62,518 nucleotides of DNA, taken from assembly GCF_004323185.1 (NCBI RefSeq), contig NZ_NAPS01000001.1, positions 610,736 to 673,253 on the forward strand, in the 5' to 3' direction. The notes under the pieces were generated by a model. It saw nothing but the letters and a program-made list of their open reading frames with translations, was not told where the DNA came from and did not search any database. Made by a program: the position numbers and the translations under genes. This document shows positions 52,573 to 60,742 of the stretch, piece by piece (positions within the stretch are counted from its first letter, which is position 1; each line of letters starts with the position of its first letter). The stretch is from Westiellopsis prolifica IICB1. GTDB lineage: Bacteria; Cyanobacteriota; Cyanobacteriia; Cyanobacteriales; Nostocaceae.

Positions 52573-54579
52573 ATGAATAGTGGTTCTTTAGAAATTCAAT
52601 TACTTTGGCAAGATCCTGTCACAGGAGAAAGACGAGAACCAAAATTGAGGGTACCTGTTGCTTTCGGTAGAGAATTTGCCCGGATGCCTGCTGAACTTAG
52701 GGGACAACCAGTTGCCCGGATGGTATTAAATAATGACCAAGTTTCTCGCTTCCATGCCTTAATTGAATGGGAACAAAATCAACTGCTGGTGACAGACCAA
52801 GGCAGTGTCAACGGTATCTACGTCAATGGTCAACGCCAGACACAGGCCGTGATCAATAGTGGCGATATTGTACAAATAGGCCCTTTTGTCATTTCTGTAA
52901 CTTTTGCTGCTTCAATTCCAACGAGTCCACCTACACTAACAAGTCCACCTAGTCCTGTCCCACCAGTCCCCAGTGGAAATTCGGTCATTGTCTTTAATCC
53001 TAACACCAACCTCCCAGATCCTACCTTAGTTCCGCAAGTAGTAACACCACTGAGCAGCAGTTTTCCGCCACCAGTATTTCTGCAAGAAGTTGTTCCTGTC
53101 CAAGCACTTCATGCAACGGGTATGCCAGTCGATGAAACTTATTATTTAGCTGTTGGGGCAGGATTAGGTAGTTTTATTTGGGTAGATTTGCTGAGATTAT
53201 CTGGTGTTCCAACTGACAAAATAGTGGCTTTGGGTATAGATAAAGAACCCTATGCTCGTTACAAACTTTTGTGTATGAATTCGCAAATTCCTTTACATGA
53301 AAGATTACGTTCCAATTCTGACTCTTGTCCTGATAATATTTGGGGTTGGCCTAGCTATGCTTTACGAGAAGCTTGGCATGACTTTGGCAAAGGTAGAATC
53401 AATGATTCTATGAAACATCTGTGGAAGGTTTTTGCAGAACCTACTTTTTCTGAAACCTATACTCCCCGTGCAGGTAATGTTTTTAATTCTATTGATCGGG
53501 AAGCAAAACGCATCGGTTGGGACAAAATTTATCAGTTTGGACGAGTTTTGGCAATTCGTAAAACCAATGATGGTAGATACTGCGTAGCTTATTCTCGCGG
53601 ACGTGGGAACCATGCTTTTTTCGTGACTCGTTATTTACACTTAGCGACTGGTTATCCAGCGCTACAATTTCTTCCCCATTTACAAGTTTATCGGGAAAGA
53701 TATAAAGATTTTAAGTCGGTTGTGAATGCTTACGAAAACCACAACCATGTTTATGAACAGCTAGAACGTCAAGGCGGTAGAGTCTTAATTCAAGGACGAG
53801 GAATTGTTGCTTCTCGCATTGTGCAACGCATCTATGAGGCACGTCAAAAAAACCCGAATATTTCTATTTTGCATTTAATGCGATCGCCAAAACCCCAAGG
53901 TAATAAATATGGTACTTCTCAGCGTACCGTCAAAAATCATATCGAATTGCAACCATTTAACTGGCCCAAAGCTTGTTGGGGTGGAGAACTACGAGAAACC
54001 CTAGAAAAAGCCAATCCAGAACAGCGTAAAGAATTAATATCTAATCGAGTCTGGGGTGGAACCACCACCGCAGACCGCTTAGATTGGCAGTTGATCACAG
54101 AGGTTGGGCTGAGAGAAGGTTGGTATAAAATTCAGTTTGCAGTCGTCACCAGAGTCGAACAGGATGGTCAAAACCATCTGATTGCCTATATTCAAGATAA
54201 AGATTTTGGCGAAATTCAACTCCCTACTGTTGATTTTATTATTGATGCCACTGGTCTTGATGCCAAGGTCAAAGAAAGCCCCCTACTCCAAGATTTAGTT
54301 GAACACAACCACTTACCACTTAATCCTGTGGGACGTTTGAGTGTTGCCAACGATTTTGAATTAGTAGAAATGCGTAATGATCAAGGTAAACTTTATGCTG
54401 CGGGTGCAATCACATTCGGTGGCCCTCACGCAGCAGTTGACAGCTTCCTCGGCTTGCAATACGCCTGTCTGTGTGCTGTTGATGGTTTAGCCGCAGCCCG
54501 TGCGCCTGGTGTGCGTCGTCTCAACTTTATCAGCTCCTTTGCACAATGGTTAAAGTGGGTGTTTAATCAATCACCTTAG
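52573..54579 (+). CDS. FHA domain fused to FAD/NAD(P)-binding oxidoreductase-like protein
   Basis: This 668-residue protein has an FHA domain at about 20-110 (FGREFARMPAELRG, LNNDQVSRFHALIEWEQNQL, GSVNGIYVNGQ). A proline-rich linker (about 120-180) leads to a large Rossmann-like region. LAVGAGLGSFIWVDLLR looks like the first dinucleotide motif, GRVLIQGRGIVASRIVQRI a second, and FIIDATGLDA the late FAD-type motif. The C terminus (KLYAAGAITFGGPHAAVDSF) matches FAD proteins. A phosphothreonine reader coupled to a flavin-type enzyme is an unusual pair. Substrate unknown. Confidence 0.85.
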   Translation: MNSGSLEIQLLWQDPVTGERREPKLRVPVAFGREFARMPAELRGQPVARMVLNNDQVSRFHALIEWEQNQLLVTDQGSVNGIYVNGQRQTQAVINSGDIVQIGPFVISVTFAASIPTSPPTLTSPPSPVPPVPSGNSVIVFNPNTNLPDPTLVPQVVTPLSSSFPPPVFLQEVVPVQALHATGMPVDETYYLAVGAGLGSFIWVDLLRLSGVPTDKIVALGIDKEPYARYKLLCMNSQIPLHERLRSNSDSCPDNIWGWPSYALREAWHDFGKGRINDSMKHLWKVFAEPTFSETYTPRAGNVFNSIDREAKRIGWDKIYQFGRVLAIRKTNDGRYCVAYSRGRGNHAFFVTRYLHLATGYPALQFLPHLQVYRERYKDFKSVVNAYENHNHVYEQLERQGGRVLIQGRGIVASRIVQRIYEARQKNPNISILHLMRSPKPQGNKYGTSQRTVKNHIELQPFNWPKACWGGELRETLEKANPEQRKELISNRVWGGTTTADRLDWQLITEVGLREGWYKIQFAVVTRVEQDGQNHLIAYIQDKDFGEIQLPTVDFIIDATGLDAKVKESPLLQDLVEHNHLPLNPVGRLSVANDFELVEMRNDQGKLYAAGAITFGGPHAAVDSFLGLQYACLCAVDGLAAARAPGVRRLNFISSFAQWLKWVFNQSP

Positions 54580-54582
54580 AGT

Positions 54583-54705
54583 TGTGGGGATCGGGGATCG
54601 GGGATCGGGGACAAGGAAGTGTGGGGAGTGTGGGAAGTGTGGGGGGAATTATTTAACAAGTCTGGTTCCCAATACCCAATCCCCAATCCCCAATCCCCGA
54701 TCTAT
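54583..54705. repeat. GGGGATCGGGG and related dispersed repeat
   Basis: A GGGGATC run is followed by GACAAGGAAGTGTGGGGAGT and GGGGAATTATTTAACAAGTC, then the C-rich CCCAATCCCC block. The middle part is nearly the same as a stretch inside the ABC ATPase gene (57238-57300). Confidence 0.85.
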
Positions 54706-54796
54706 TGACCATAGTCATTTGCCTAAAAATCAGATACTCTGAAATGGTGTAGAAATGTATAGAATTCTGTAAAGATATAAAATATAGTTTGTTCAA

Positions 54797-55531
54797 ATGC
54801 AGTTATTTTTAACACCTTCTTCAATGCAGCTGTCTACTCGACCAACTAAAAGTCAACCTTTAAAGATTGTCGCACTAGGAGACAGTTTAGTATATGGATT
54901 CGGTGATCCAGAAGGAGGTGGCTGGGTTGAACGACTACGGCGACAGTGGATGTCACCTGATAGTCCTGGTCATATCATCTATAATTTGGGTGTCCGGGGC
55001 GATCGCGTCCAACAAGTAGCCCAAAGATTAGAAGTTGAATTTCGTCATCGTGGTGAACTACGCAATCAAGTTCCAGATTTAATCATTCTCTCAGTCGGTG
55101 TCAATGACTCAGCCCGCTTAGGTCGTCCCAATGGACGCAATTATACAGACTTTGAAACTTTTCAAACACAAATCACTTCCTTACTCGAAATGGCCCAGCA
55201 ACTGTGTCCTGTATTATTTGTCGGTATGACACCTGTTGATGAGTCAAAAATGCCATTTCTTGATTGCTTGTATTACAATCACACAGATCAGCACCACTAC
55301 AAAGAAGCAACTAGAATAGCTTGTCTGCAAAGGGGAATTCCCTATCTTGATATCTTCCGAAAATGGACTGAACGTGGTAGGGATTGGTGGTCAAAACGCC
55401 TGAGTCATGACGGTCTTCACCCCAATACCTTAGGTTATCAAGCTTTATTAGCAGATGTTACTCATTGGGAAGCGATCGCAACTTATCAACATAAATCCTA
55501 TTTTTCAACCTCAAAAAAAGATAACATCTGA
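54797..55531 (+). CDS. GDSL/SGNH-family lipase or esterase
   Basis: This 244-residue SGNH hydrolase has block I VALGDSLVYGFGDPEGGG (catalytic Ser), block II NLGVRGDRVQQ (Gly), block III LSVGVNDSARL (Asn) and block V DGLHPNTLGYQ (Asp/His). No signal peptide, so it is cytoplasmic or surface-associated by other means. Start at 54797 or nine codons downstream. It could act on lipids or acetylated sugars. Confidence 0.88.
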   Translation: MQLFLTPSSMQLSTRPTKSQPLKIVALGDSLVYGFGDPEGGGWVERLRRQWMSPDSPGHIIYNLGVRGDRVQQVAQRLEVEFRHRGELRNQVPDLIILSVGVNDSARLGRPNGRNYTDFETFQTQITSLLEMAQQLCPVLFVGMTPVDESKMPFLDCLYYNHTDQHHYKEATRIACLQRGIPYLDIFRKWTERGRDWWSKRLSHDGLHPNTLGYQALLADVTHWEAIATYQHKSYFSTSKKDNI

Positions 55532-55635
55532 AATAAGATCAAAAATTATTCTTTCTGATTTTTGAGTCTGGAATTTTGTACACCCTTGGCATTCCAGTCA
55601 GGAATTTTGAATTTTGAATTTTGAATTTTATAAAG

Positions 55636-56070
55636 ATGACTCCCACTTTATTAGGTCGCTGGCAAACTCGATTATTATTACTAGCAACTGTAGGTATATT
55701 CGTATCCATACCCTTTGCATTGGGTTTAGTTGCTTCTCCCCCTGGCATAGTTTATTTTTGGATCATTATATATGTCGCTATATTTGGAATTGTTTGGGAT
55801 ATAGTGTATGACCAAATCCAAAAAAAACGCTGGGATAGAGATTGGCCAGCACTTTATCAAGTATTAGCTGGTATCTGGGAATTTATATTTATACTTTGTG
55901 GAATCAAAGTTTTTGGCTTTTTACCTGTATTAATTCCCAAAGAACGATTATCTCCTTTCTGGATATTTGCACATTATAGTGTTGTTTGGCTAGCAGTTTT
56001 TATTGCTTCGCAATCCTTAATGCGAATCATATTTCCTCGGTGGCGTTTCCGTGGAGGTGAATGGCTATAA
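55636..56070 (+). CDS. Small integral membrane protein of unknown function
   Basis: This 144-residue protein has four predicted membrane helices (LLLLATVGIFVSIPFALGLV; IVYFWIIIYVAIFGIVWDIV; FIFILCGIKVFGFLPVL; VVWLAVFIASQSLMRII). The loop DQIQKKRWDRDWPALYQ is polar. The start at 55636 is chosen because the upstream extension lies in AATTTTGAATTTTG repeats. Function unknown; same strand as the GDSL gene with an 89-bp gap. Confidence 0.7.
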   Translation: MTPTLLGRWQTRLLLLATVGIFVSIPFALGLVASPPGIVYFWIIIYVAIFGIVWDIVYDQIQKKRWDRDWPALYQVLAGIWEFIFILCGIKVFGFLPVLIPKERLSPFWIFAHYSVVWLAVFIASQSLMRIIFPRWRFRGGEWL

Positions 56071-56136
56071 GGTATGACAACAGAGGGAAGCAGTTCAACG
56101 TACTAACTTCCCTAAAGTAATTTTATTTTTGTTTGA

Positions 56137-56370
56137 TTAATAACCTCTAAATCCTACACAAAGACTAAAATTTTCACCAAACCATGCGAAATCTAACTCA
56201 GTTTCAGTGAAATTGAAACCAATAGAAGCAGCAAAATCAACTATTTTAGTTTTGTCCCAATCCCAGATACCAAAAACACCTTTATTAGAGCATTTATTAT
56301 AATATTGCTCGTAGAGGACTTGATCTGAATTTAAAAGCTCATAAAAAGCATTTACTTGTTCTAGTGACAT
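56137..56370 (-). CDS. Nif11-like domain protein
   Basis: This 77-residue protein matches the Nif11 leader-like fold: MSLEQVNAFYELLNSDQVLY, then IVDFAASIGFNFTETELDF. Nif11 domains occur as leaders of ribosomally made natural products and as stand-alone proteins. Here no Gly-Gly cleavage site and no Cys/Ser/Thr-rich core follow, and there is no modification enzyme nearby, so a free regulatory or orphan form is more likely. Confidence 0.75.
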   Translation of the reverse strand: MSLEQVNAFYELLNSDQVLYEQYYNKCSNKGVFGIWDWDKTKIVDFAASIGFNFTETELDFAWFGENFSLCVGFRGY

Positions 56371-56513
56371 AAAATTTTGTTTCCAATGATAGGATTTTGT
56401 GAGTTTACTAAAAACTACACAGCTTACTAGGACAATTTCCGTCTAGATACTTTTGATCTTCAATATTCTTGCTTCGCCACAAGGATAAAATTGAAAATAG
56501 TCACTAAAATTCT

Positions 56514-58094
56514 ATGATTCCCCGTTTGCAAGTTAGCAATATTAGTAAATCTTACCTTGGTTATATAGCAAACAAGCAGGTGAATTTGACAATTCAACCA
56601 GGTGAAATTCATGCTTTGTTAGGAGAAAATGGGGCGGGTAAAAGTACCCTCATGAAAATTATCTACGGGGTGGTGCGTCCTGATCATGGTGAAATTTTTT
56701 GGCAAGGACAACAGATTAATATTAATCACCCAACAAAAGCGCGATCGCTAGGAATTGGTATGGTATTCCAGCACTTTTGTTTATTTGAAACCCTGACTGT
56801 AACAGAAAATATCGCCCTTGCACTTCCTCCTAAGGAAAAATGGGATTTAACAGCAATTAAGCGCAAGATTCGTGTTTTATCTCAAGAATACGGTTTAGAT
56901 ATCAATCCTGATCGCCCAGTTCATACATTATCTGTAGGTGAAAAGCAGCGAGTAGAAATCATCCGTTGTTTATGTGTTGCAACCAAGTTACTAATTTTGG
57001 ATGAACCCACAGCGGTGTTGACTCCCCAAGAAACAGAAAACCTATTCGTGACCTTGCGCCAAATTACTGCTAGTGGTTGCAGCATTTTATTTAGCAGTCA
57101 CAAATTACAAGAAGTGCGATCGCTATGCACTCACGCAACAGTATTAAGAAATGGCGAGGTAGTCGCAGAATGTAACCCCCAAGCAGAGACAATTCAGAGT
57201 TTGGCAAAGATGATGGTTGGCGAGGATGAGATTTTGGGACAAGGAAGCAGGGAGTGCTTGGAGTGTGGGGAGAATTATTTAACAAATCTGTTCCCGCTCC
57301 CCGTTCGCGTAGCGTCTCCTCTGGAGAATCCCCGATCCCCAATTTACTTGCAAGTTCGCGATTTGTGCTTGGAATCAAAGCATTCTTTGGGAACAACGTT
57401 GCAGCACATTAATTTAGAGGTTCACAGTGGTGAAATTGTTGGTATTGCAGGAGTCGCGGGGAATGGACAAAGTGAACTTATTGCAGCTTTAAGCGGTGAA
57501 ATCATCTGTCCTCAGGCAGATATGATTAGGTTGGGAGAAATATCTATTGGTGATTATGATACCCTCAAACGTCGGCGTTTGGGTTTGGGATACGTGCCAG
57601 AAGAACGCTTGGGAGTGGGTGTTGTGCCGAATATGAGTCTTTCGGAAAATGCTCTATTAACTGGTTACTCACAAGGGTTAGTGCGGCGTGGTATAATCCG
57701 GCAGCGCAAGTTAAAAACTTGGACTAGTAGAATTTGCAGTGCTTTTAATGTCAAACAGGCGGGGTTAAATTCTCTTGCTGGGAGTTTATCGGGTGGTAAT
57801 CTGCAAAAGTTTATTATCGGGCGAGAGATTCAGCAAAACCCGACCATATTGATTGCAGCACATCCGAGTTGGGGTGTAGATGTGAATGCAACTGCGACTA
57901 TTCATGAAGCTTTAATCGAAATCCGAGATTTGGGTGCAGGGGTGCTGGTGATTTCTGAAGATTTGGATGAGTTGTTGATGTTGTGCGATCGCATTGGCGT
58001 AATTTACAAAGGACAACTTTCTCCTTTCGTACCAATAGCAGATATTAGTCGCGAGCAAATTGGCCGTTGGATGGGAGGAATTGGTTTTGTTTGA
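56514..58094 (+). CDS. Nucleoside/simple-sugar ABC transporter, double ATP-binding subunit
   Basis: This 526-residue protein holds two ABC domains. Domain 1 has Walker A LLGENGAGKST, signature LSVGEKQRVEI and Walker B LLILDEPTAVL. Domain 2 has a degenerate Walker A (GVAGNGQSEL) and signature LSGGNLQKFIIGREI, as in the YufO/BmpA-type purine-nucleoside and basic-membrane-protein transporters. Between the domains (about 241-277) lies an insertion that is a dispersed genomic repeat read in frame. The permease gene overlaps its 3' end. The substrate-binding protein and second permease are not in the window. Confidence 0.88.
   Translation: MIPRLQVSNISKSYLGYIANKQVNLTIQPGEIHALLGENGAGKSTLMKIIYGVVRPDHGEIFWQGQQININHPTKARSLGIGMVFQHFCLFETLTVTENIALALPPKEKWDLTAIKRKIRVLSQEYGLDINPDRPVHTLSVGEKQRVEIIRCLCVATKLLILDEPTAVLTPQETENLFVTLRQITASGCSILFSSHKLQEVRSLCTHATVLRNGEVVAECNPQAETIQSLAKMMVGEDEILGQGSRECLECGENYLTNLFPLPVRVASPLENPRSPIYLQVRDLCLESKHSLGTTLQHINLEVHSGEIVGIAGVAGNGQSELIAALSGEIICPQADMIRLGEISIGDYDTLKRRRLGLGYVPEERLGVGVVPNMSLSENALLTGYSQGLVRRGIIRQRKLKTWTSRICSAFNVKQAGLNSLAGSLSGGNLQKFIIGREIQQNPTILIAAHPSWGVDVNATATIHEALIEIRDLGAGVLVISEDLDELLMLCDRIGVIYKGQLSPFVPIADISREQIGRWMGGIGFV
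57238..57345. repeat. Dispersed repeat embedded in frame within the ABC ATPase gene
   Basis: GACAAGGAAGCAGGGAGTGC, GGGGAGAATTATTTAACAAA and CTGTTCCC parallel the intergenic repeat at 54609-54670. CGTAGCGTCTCCTCTGGAGA then matches, inverted, the stretch at about 3352-3375. It keeps the frame and falls in the linker between the two ATPase domains. Confidence 0.75.
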
Positions 58095-59148
58095 TTTCAA
58101 ATTAGAACCCCGTGAACAACCTGCAAAAATTTGGTTAGTTTTATCACCTCTACTAGCATTACTAGGAACAATAATTGTAGGTTTTTTTCTATTTCGTTTG
58201 TTGGGTAAATCTCCCCTCACAGCATTTACTACTTTATTTATCTCGCCTTTAAGTAGTTTGCACGGAATCACAGAAATCGCAGTTAAAGCAGCACCAATTA
58301 TGTTGATTGCAGTTGGTTTAGCTATATGTTTTCAAGCCCAAGTTTGGAATATTGGTGCAGAGGGACAATTTACTCTTGGGGCAATTTTTTCTAGTGCGAT
58401 CGCTTTAATATTTGCTAATTTTGATAACTATATTTTACTTTTATTTTGTTTACTGGCTGGGATAATAGGTGGTGCAATTTGGGCTAGCATTCCTGCTGTA
58501 TTAAGAGTGAAGTTTCATACCAATGAAATCCTTACTAGTTTGATGCTGAATTATATAGCAATTTCTATCTTAAATTATTTAGTTAGAGGAATCTTAAAAG
58601 ATCCACAAGGATATAATTTTCCCGAATCTGCACCTTTTAGTGAATATGCCAGCTTACCATCATTAATTATCGGAACACGCTTGCATTTGGGTGTAATTTT
58701 CGCTTTGGTAGCAGCATTATTAATTTGGGGAATGCTGCGACAAACATTTTTTGGTTTTAGTGTGCGCTTAGTTGGTGCAAGTCCTAGGGCTGCAAATTAT
58801 GCTGGAATAAAAAGCGGGAGAATTATTTGGCTAACTTTAATTATCAGTGGTGGTTTAGCAGGTTTAGCAGGTGCGTGTGAAGTTCTCGGTCCCATTGGAC
58901 AATTGCGCCCTTTTATTTCTCCTGGTTACGGTTATGCTGCTATCCTGGCTGCATTTATTGGTCGCTTACACCCATTGGGAATTATTTTATCAAGTTTATT
59001 GATGGCACTATTTTATGTTGGCAGTGAATTATTACAGATCAAATTAGGACTTCCCTTAGCTTTAGCAGGAATTTTTCAAGGTATTTTGTTTTTCTTTCTT
59101 TTAGCAGGTGATTTATTGATTTCTCATCGAATCATCAAGAGTCATTAG
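58087..59148 (+). CDS. Nucleoside/simple-sugar ABC transporter permease
   Basis: This 353-residue inner-membrane permease (BPD_transp_2 type, as in YufP/NupP) has about nine or ten helices. Family marks are VWNIGAEGQFTLGAIF, LRVKFHTNEILTSLMLNYIA, VGASPRAANYAGIKS and GPIGQLRPFISPGYGYAAI. TTG at 58087 is preferred: GGAGG stands 8 nt upstream and the gene overlaps the ATPase stop by 8 nt. Other TTG codons upstream are possible. Pairs with the preceding double-ATPase. Confidence 0.85.
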   Translation: MFDFKLEPREQPAKIWLVLSPLLALLGTIIVGFFLFRLLGKSPLTAFTTLFISPLSSLHGITEIAVKAAPIMLIAVGLAICFQAQVWNIGAEGQFTLGAIFSSAIALIFANFDNYILLLFCLLAGIIGGAIWASIPAVLRVKFHTNEILTSLMLNYIAISILNYLVRGILKDPQGYNFPESAPFSEYASLPSLIIGTRLHLGVIFALVAALLIWGMLRQTFFGFSVRLVGASPRAANYAGIKSGRIIWLTLIISGGLAGLAGACEVLGPIGQLRPFISPGYGYAAILAAFIGRLHPLGIILSSLLMALFYVGSELLQIKLGLPLALAGIFQGILFFFLLAGDLLISHRIIKSH

Positions 59149-59324
59149 TTATCTGATTGTTGATTTGAAAGTGGGGGAGCATCCCAATTTTTCAAAAATT
59201 CACGGGAGACGCAAAAACCCTTTAGAGTTATGCTAACTTTGCGTTCTACTCTGCGGGAATCCGCTTGCGCGTCTAATGCGTCCTACCTTTACAGGAAGTC
59301 ATGTGGTTCGTTTGTTCATAATCT

Positions 59325-59471
59325 GTTATGGCAAAACATGCTGATGTTATAGCAAAACATGCTGATGTTATAACGAAACATGCTGATGTTATAGCAAAAC
59401 ATGCTGATGTTATAACGAAACATGCTGATGTTATAGCAAAACATGCTGATGTTATGACGAAACATGTCGAT
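59325..59471. repeat. 21-bp tandem repeat, seven copies
   Basis: Seven head-to-tail units of GTTATAGCAAAACATGCTGA plus T, alternating AGCAAAA and AACGAAA variants in consecutive copies. It fills the gap between the permease and the MacB-like gene. Same 21-bp period as the repeat at 35-170 but different sequence. No coding signal; remaining intergenic bases (59149-59324) hold only a short GCGTCT palindromic repeat. Confidence 0.9.
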
Positions 59472-59524
59472 GCTTCTTAATAACGCTTGAGTGCTAAAGC
59501 ACTTACTACAAACCTTTCACAAAA

Positions 59525-60742
59525 TTAAGCGCTTCTTAACGCTACAATTGGGTCGAGTTGAGCAGCACGACGAGCAGGAACAACGCCAAAGAATAAACCT
59601 ATACCACCAGAAACGCCGACTGTAAGACTAATAGCGACAACAGAAAGACCTGCATCTAATGGTGTTAAGGCTGCTACTAACAAAATACCACCGACACCGA
59701 TCGCAGTTCCAATCAAACCACCTGCTGCTGAGAGAATCACGGCTTCAATGATGAATTGTAATAAAATATCTTGCTGGGTTGCACCAATTGCTTTCCGCAA
59801 TCCAATTTCTTGAGTACGTTCGGTGACAGAAACAAGCATAATATTCATGATGCCAATACCGCCAACAATCAAAGAAATAGCCGCGATCGCAGCTAACATA
59901 ATTGTCAACGCACTAGTGATTTGACCGATAGTTTGCATTGCATCTTTTTGAGTGCGGATTGTAAAATCATCTTCACCATTGATTTTGTGTCGCTGACGGA
60001 GCAAATTTGTAATTTGAAATTCTGCTGCATCAACACTATTTGCATCACGAGCCGAGAGGACAATATAATCTAGACCGATCCCATAGGGAGAATTTCGTCC
60101 CACCAATCGGTTCGCAGATGTAGTGATTGGTATTAATGCTGCTTCGTCATAATCTGCACCCAAGCTTGAGCCTTTAGCTTCCAACACACCAATGACTTGA
60201 AAGCTGGAATTTTTGATTCGTAATTGTGCGCCGACAGGATTACTACTACCAAAAAGTCTTTCTGCCAATTTTGCACCTAGCACCGTAACTTGATTATTGC
60301 GCTTAGTATCTACTTCGGTGAAAAACCGTCCTTTAGTAGTGTTGAAATCCCGTACCTCTGGGAAAGTGGAAGTTGTGCCAATAATGTTGACGTTGGTATT
60401 GCGGTTTCGGTAACTAACTGCTTGTCTTCTATTCAACTCTGGTGCAACTCCTGCTACCGTTGGTACTTGAGTAGCGATCGCTTCTGCATCAGCCAAAACG
60501 AGAGTTTTCGGTACTTCAAAAGAAATACGTTGTGTTTCCCGATTTCCAGGAAGCACAAACAACACATTTGGTCCCAAAGATTCTAATTGCTTATTGACAT
60601 ACTTTTGTCCAGCTTCACCAATACCAATCATAGCAATTACCGAAGCATTACCAATGACGATACCCAACATGGTGAGAGTGCTACGTAATTTATTAGACAG
60701 CAGGGTTTTTCCTGCCATTTTGATGCTTTCTGCTAGGTTCAT
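59525..60742 (-). CDS. MacB/DevC-like ABC transporter permease (FtsX fold)
   Basis: This 405-residue protein has one N-terminal membrane helix (NKLRSTLTMLGIVIGNASVI) and a large periplasmic MacB_PCD domain (about 45-245). Three C-terminal helices follow with the FtsX signature MNIMLVSVTERTQEIGLRKAIG. It would work with an ATPase and the HlyD-like adaptor encoded immediately upstream (4-bp ATGA overlap) and an outer-membrane TolC. No ATPase gene adjoins it within the window. Similar pairs (DevB-DevC) export heterocyst glycolipids; the cargo here is unknown. Confidence 0.9.
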   Translation of the reverse strand: MNLAESIKMAGKTLLSNKLRSTLTMLGIVIGNASVIAMIGIGEAGQKYVNKQLESLGPNVLFVLPGNRETQRISFEVPKTLVLADAEAIATQVPTVAGVAPELNRRQAVSYRNRNTNVNIIGTTSTFPEVRDFNTTKGRFFTEVDTKRNNQVTVLGAKLAERLFGSSNPVGAQLRIKNSSFQVIGVLEAKGSSLGADYDEAALIPITTSANRLVGRNSPYGIGLDYIVLSARDANSVDAAEFQITNLLRQRHKINGEDDFTIRTQKDAMQTIGQITSALTIMLAAIAAISLIVGGIGIMNIMLVSVTERTQEIGLRKAIGATQQDILLQFIIEAVILSAAGGLIGTAIGVGGILLVAALTPLDAGLSVVAISLTVGVSGGIGLFFGVVPARRAAQLDPIVALRSA

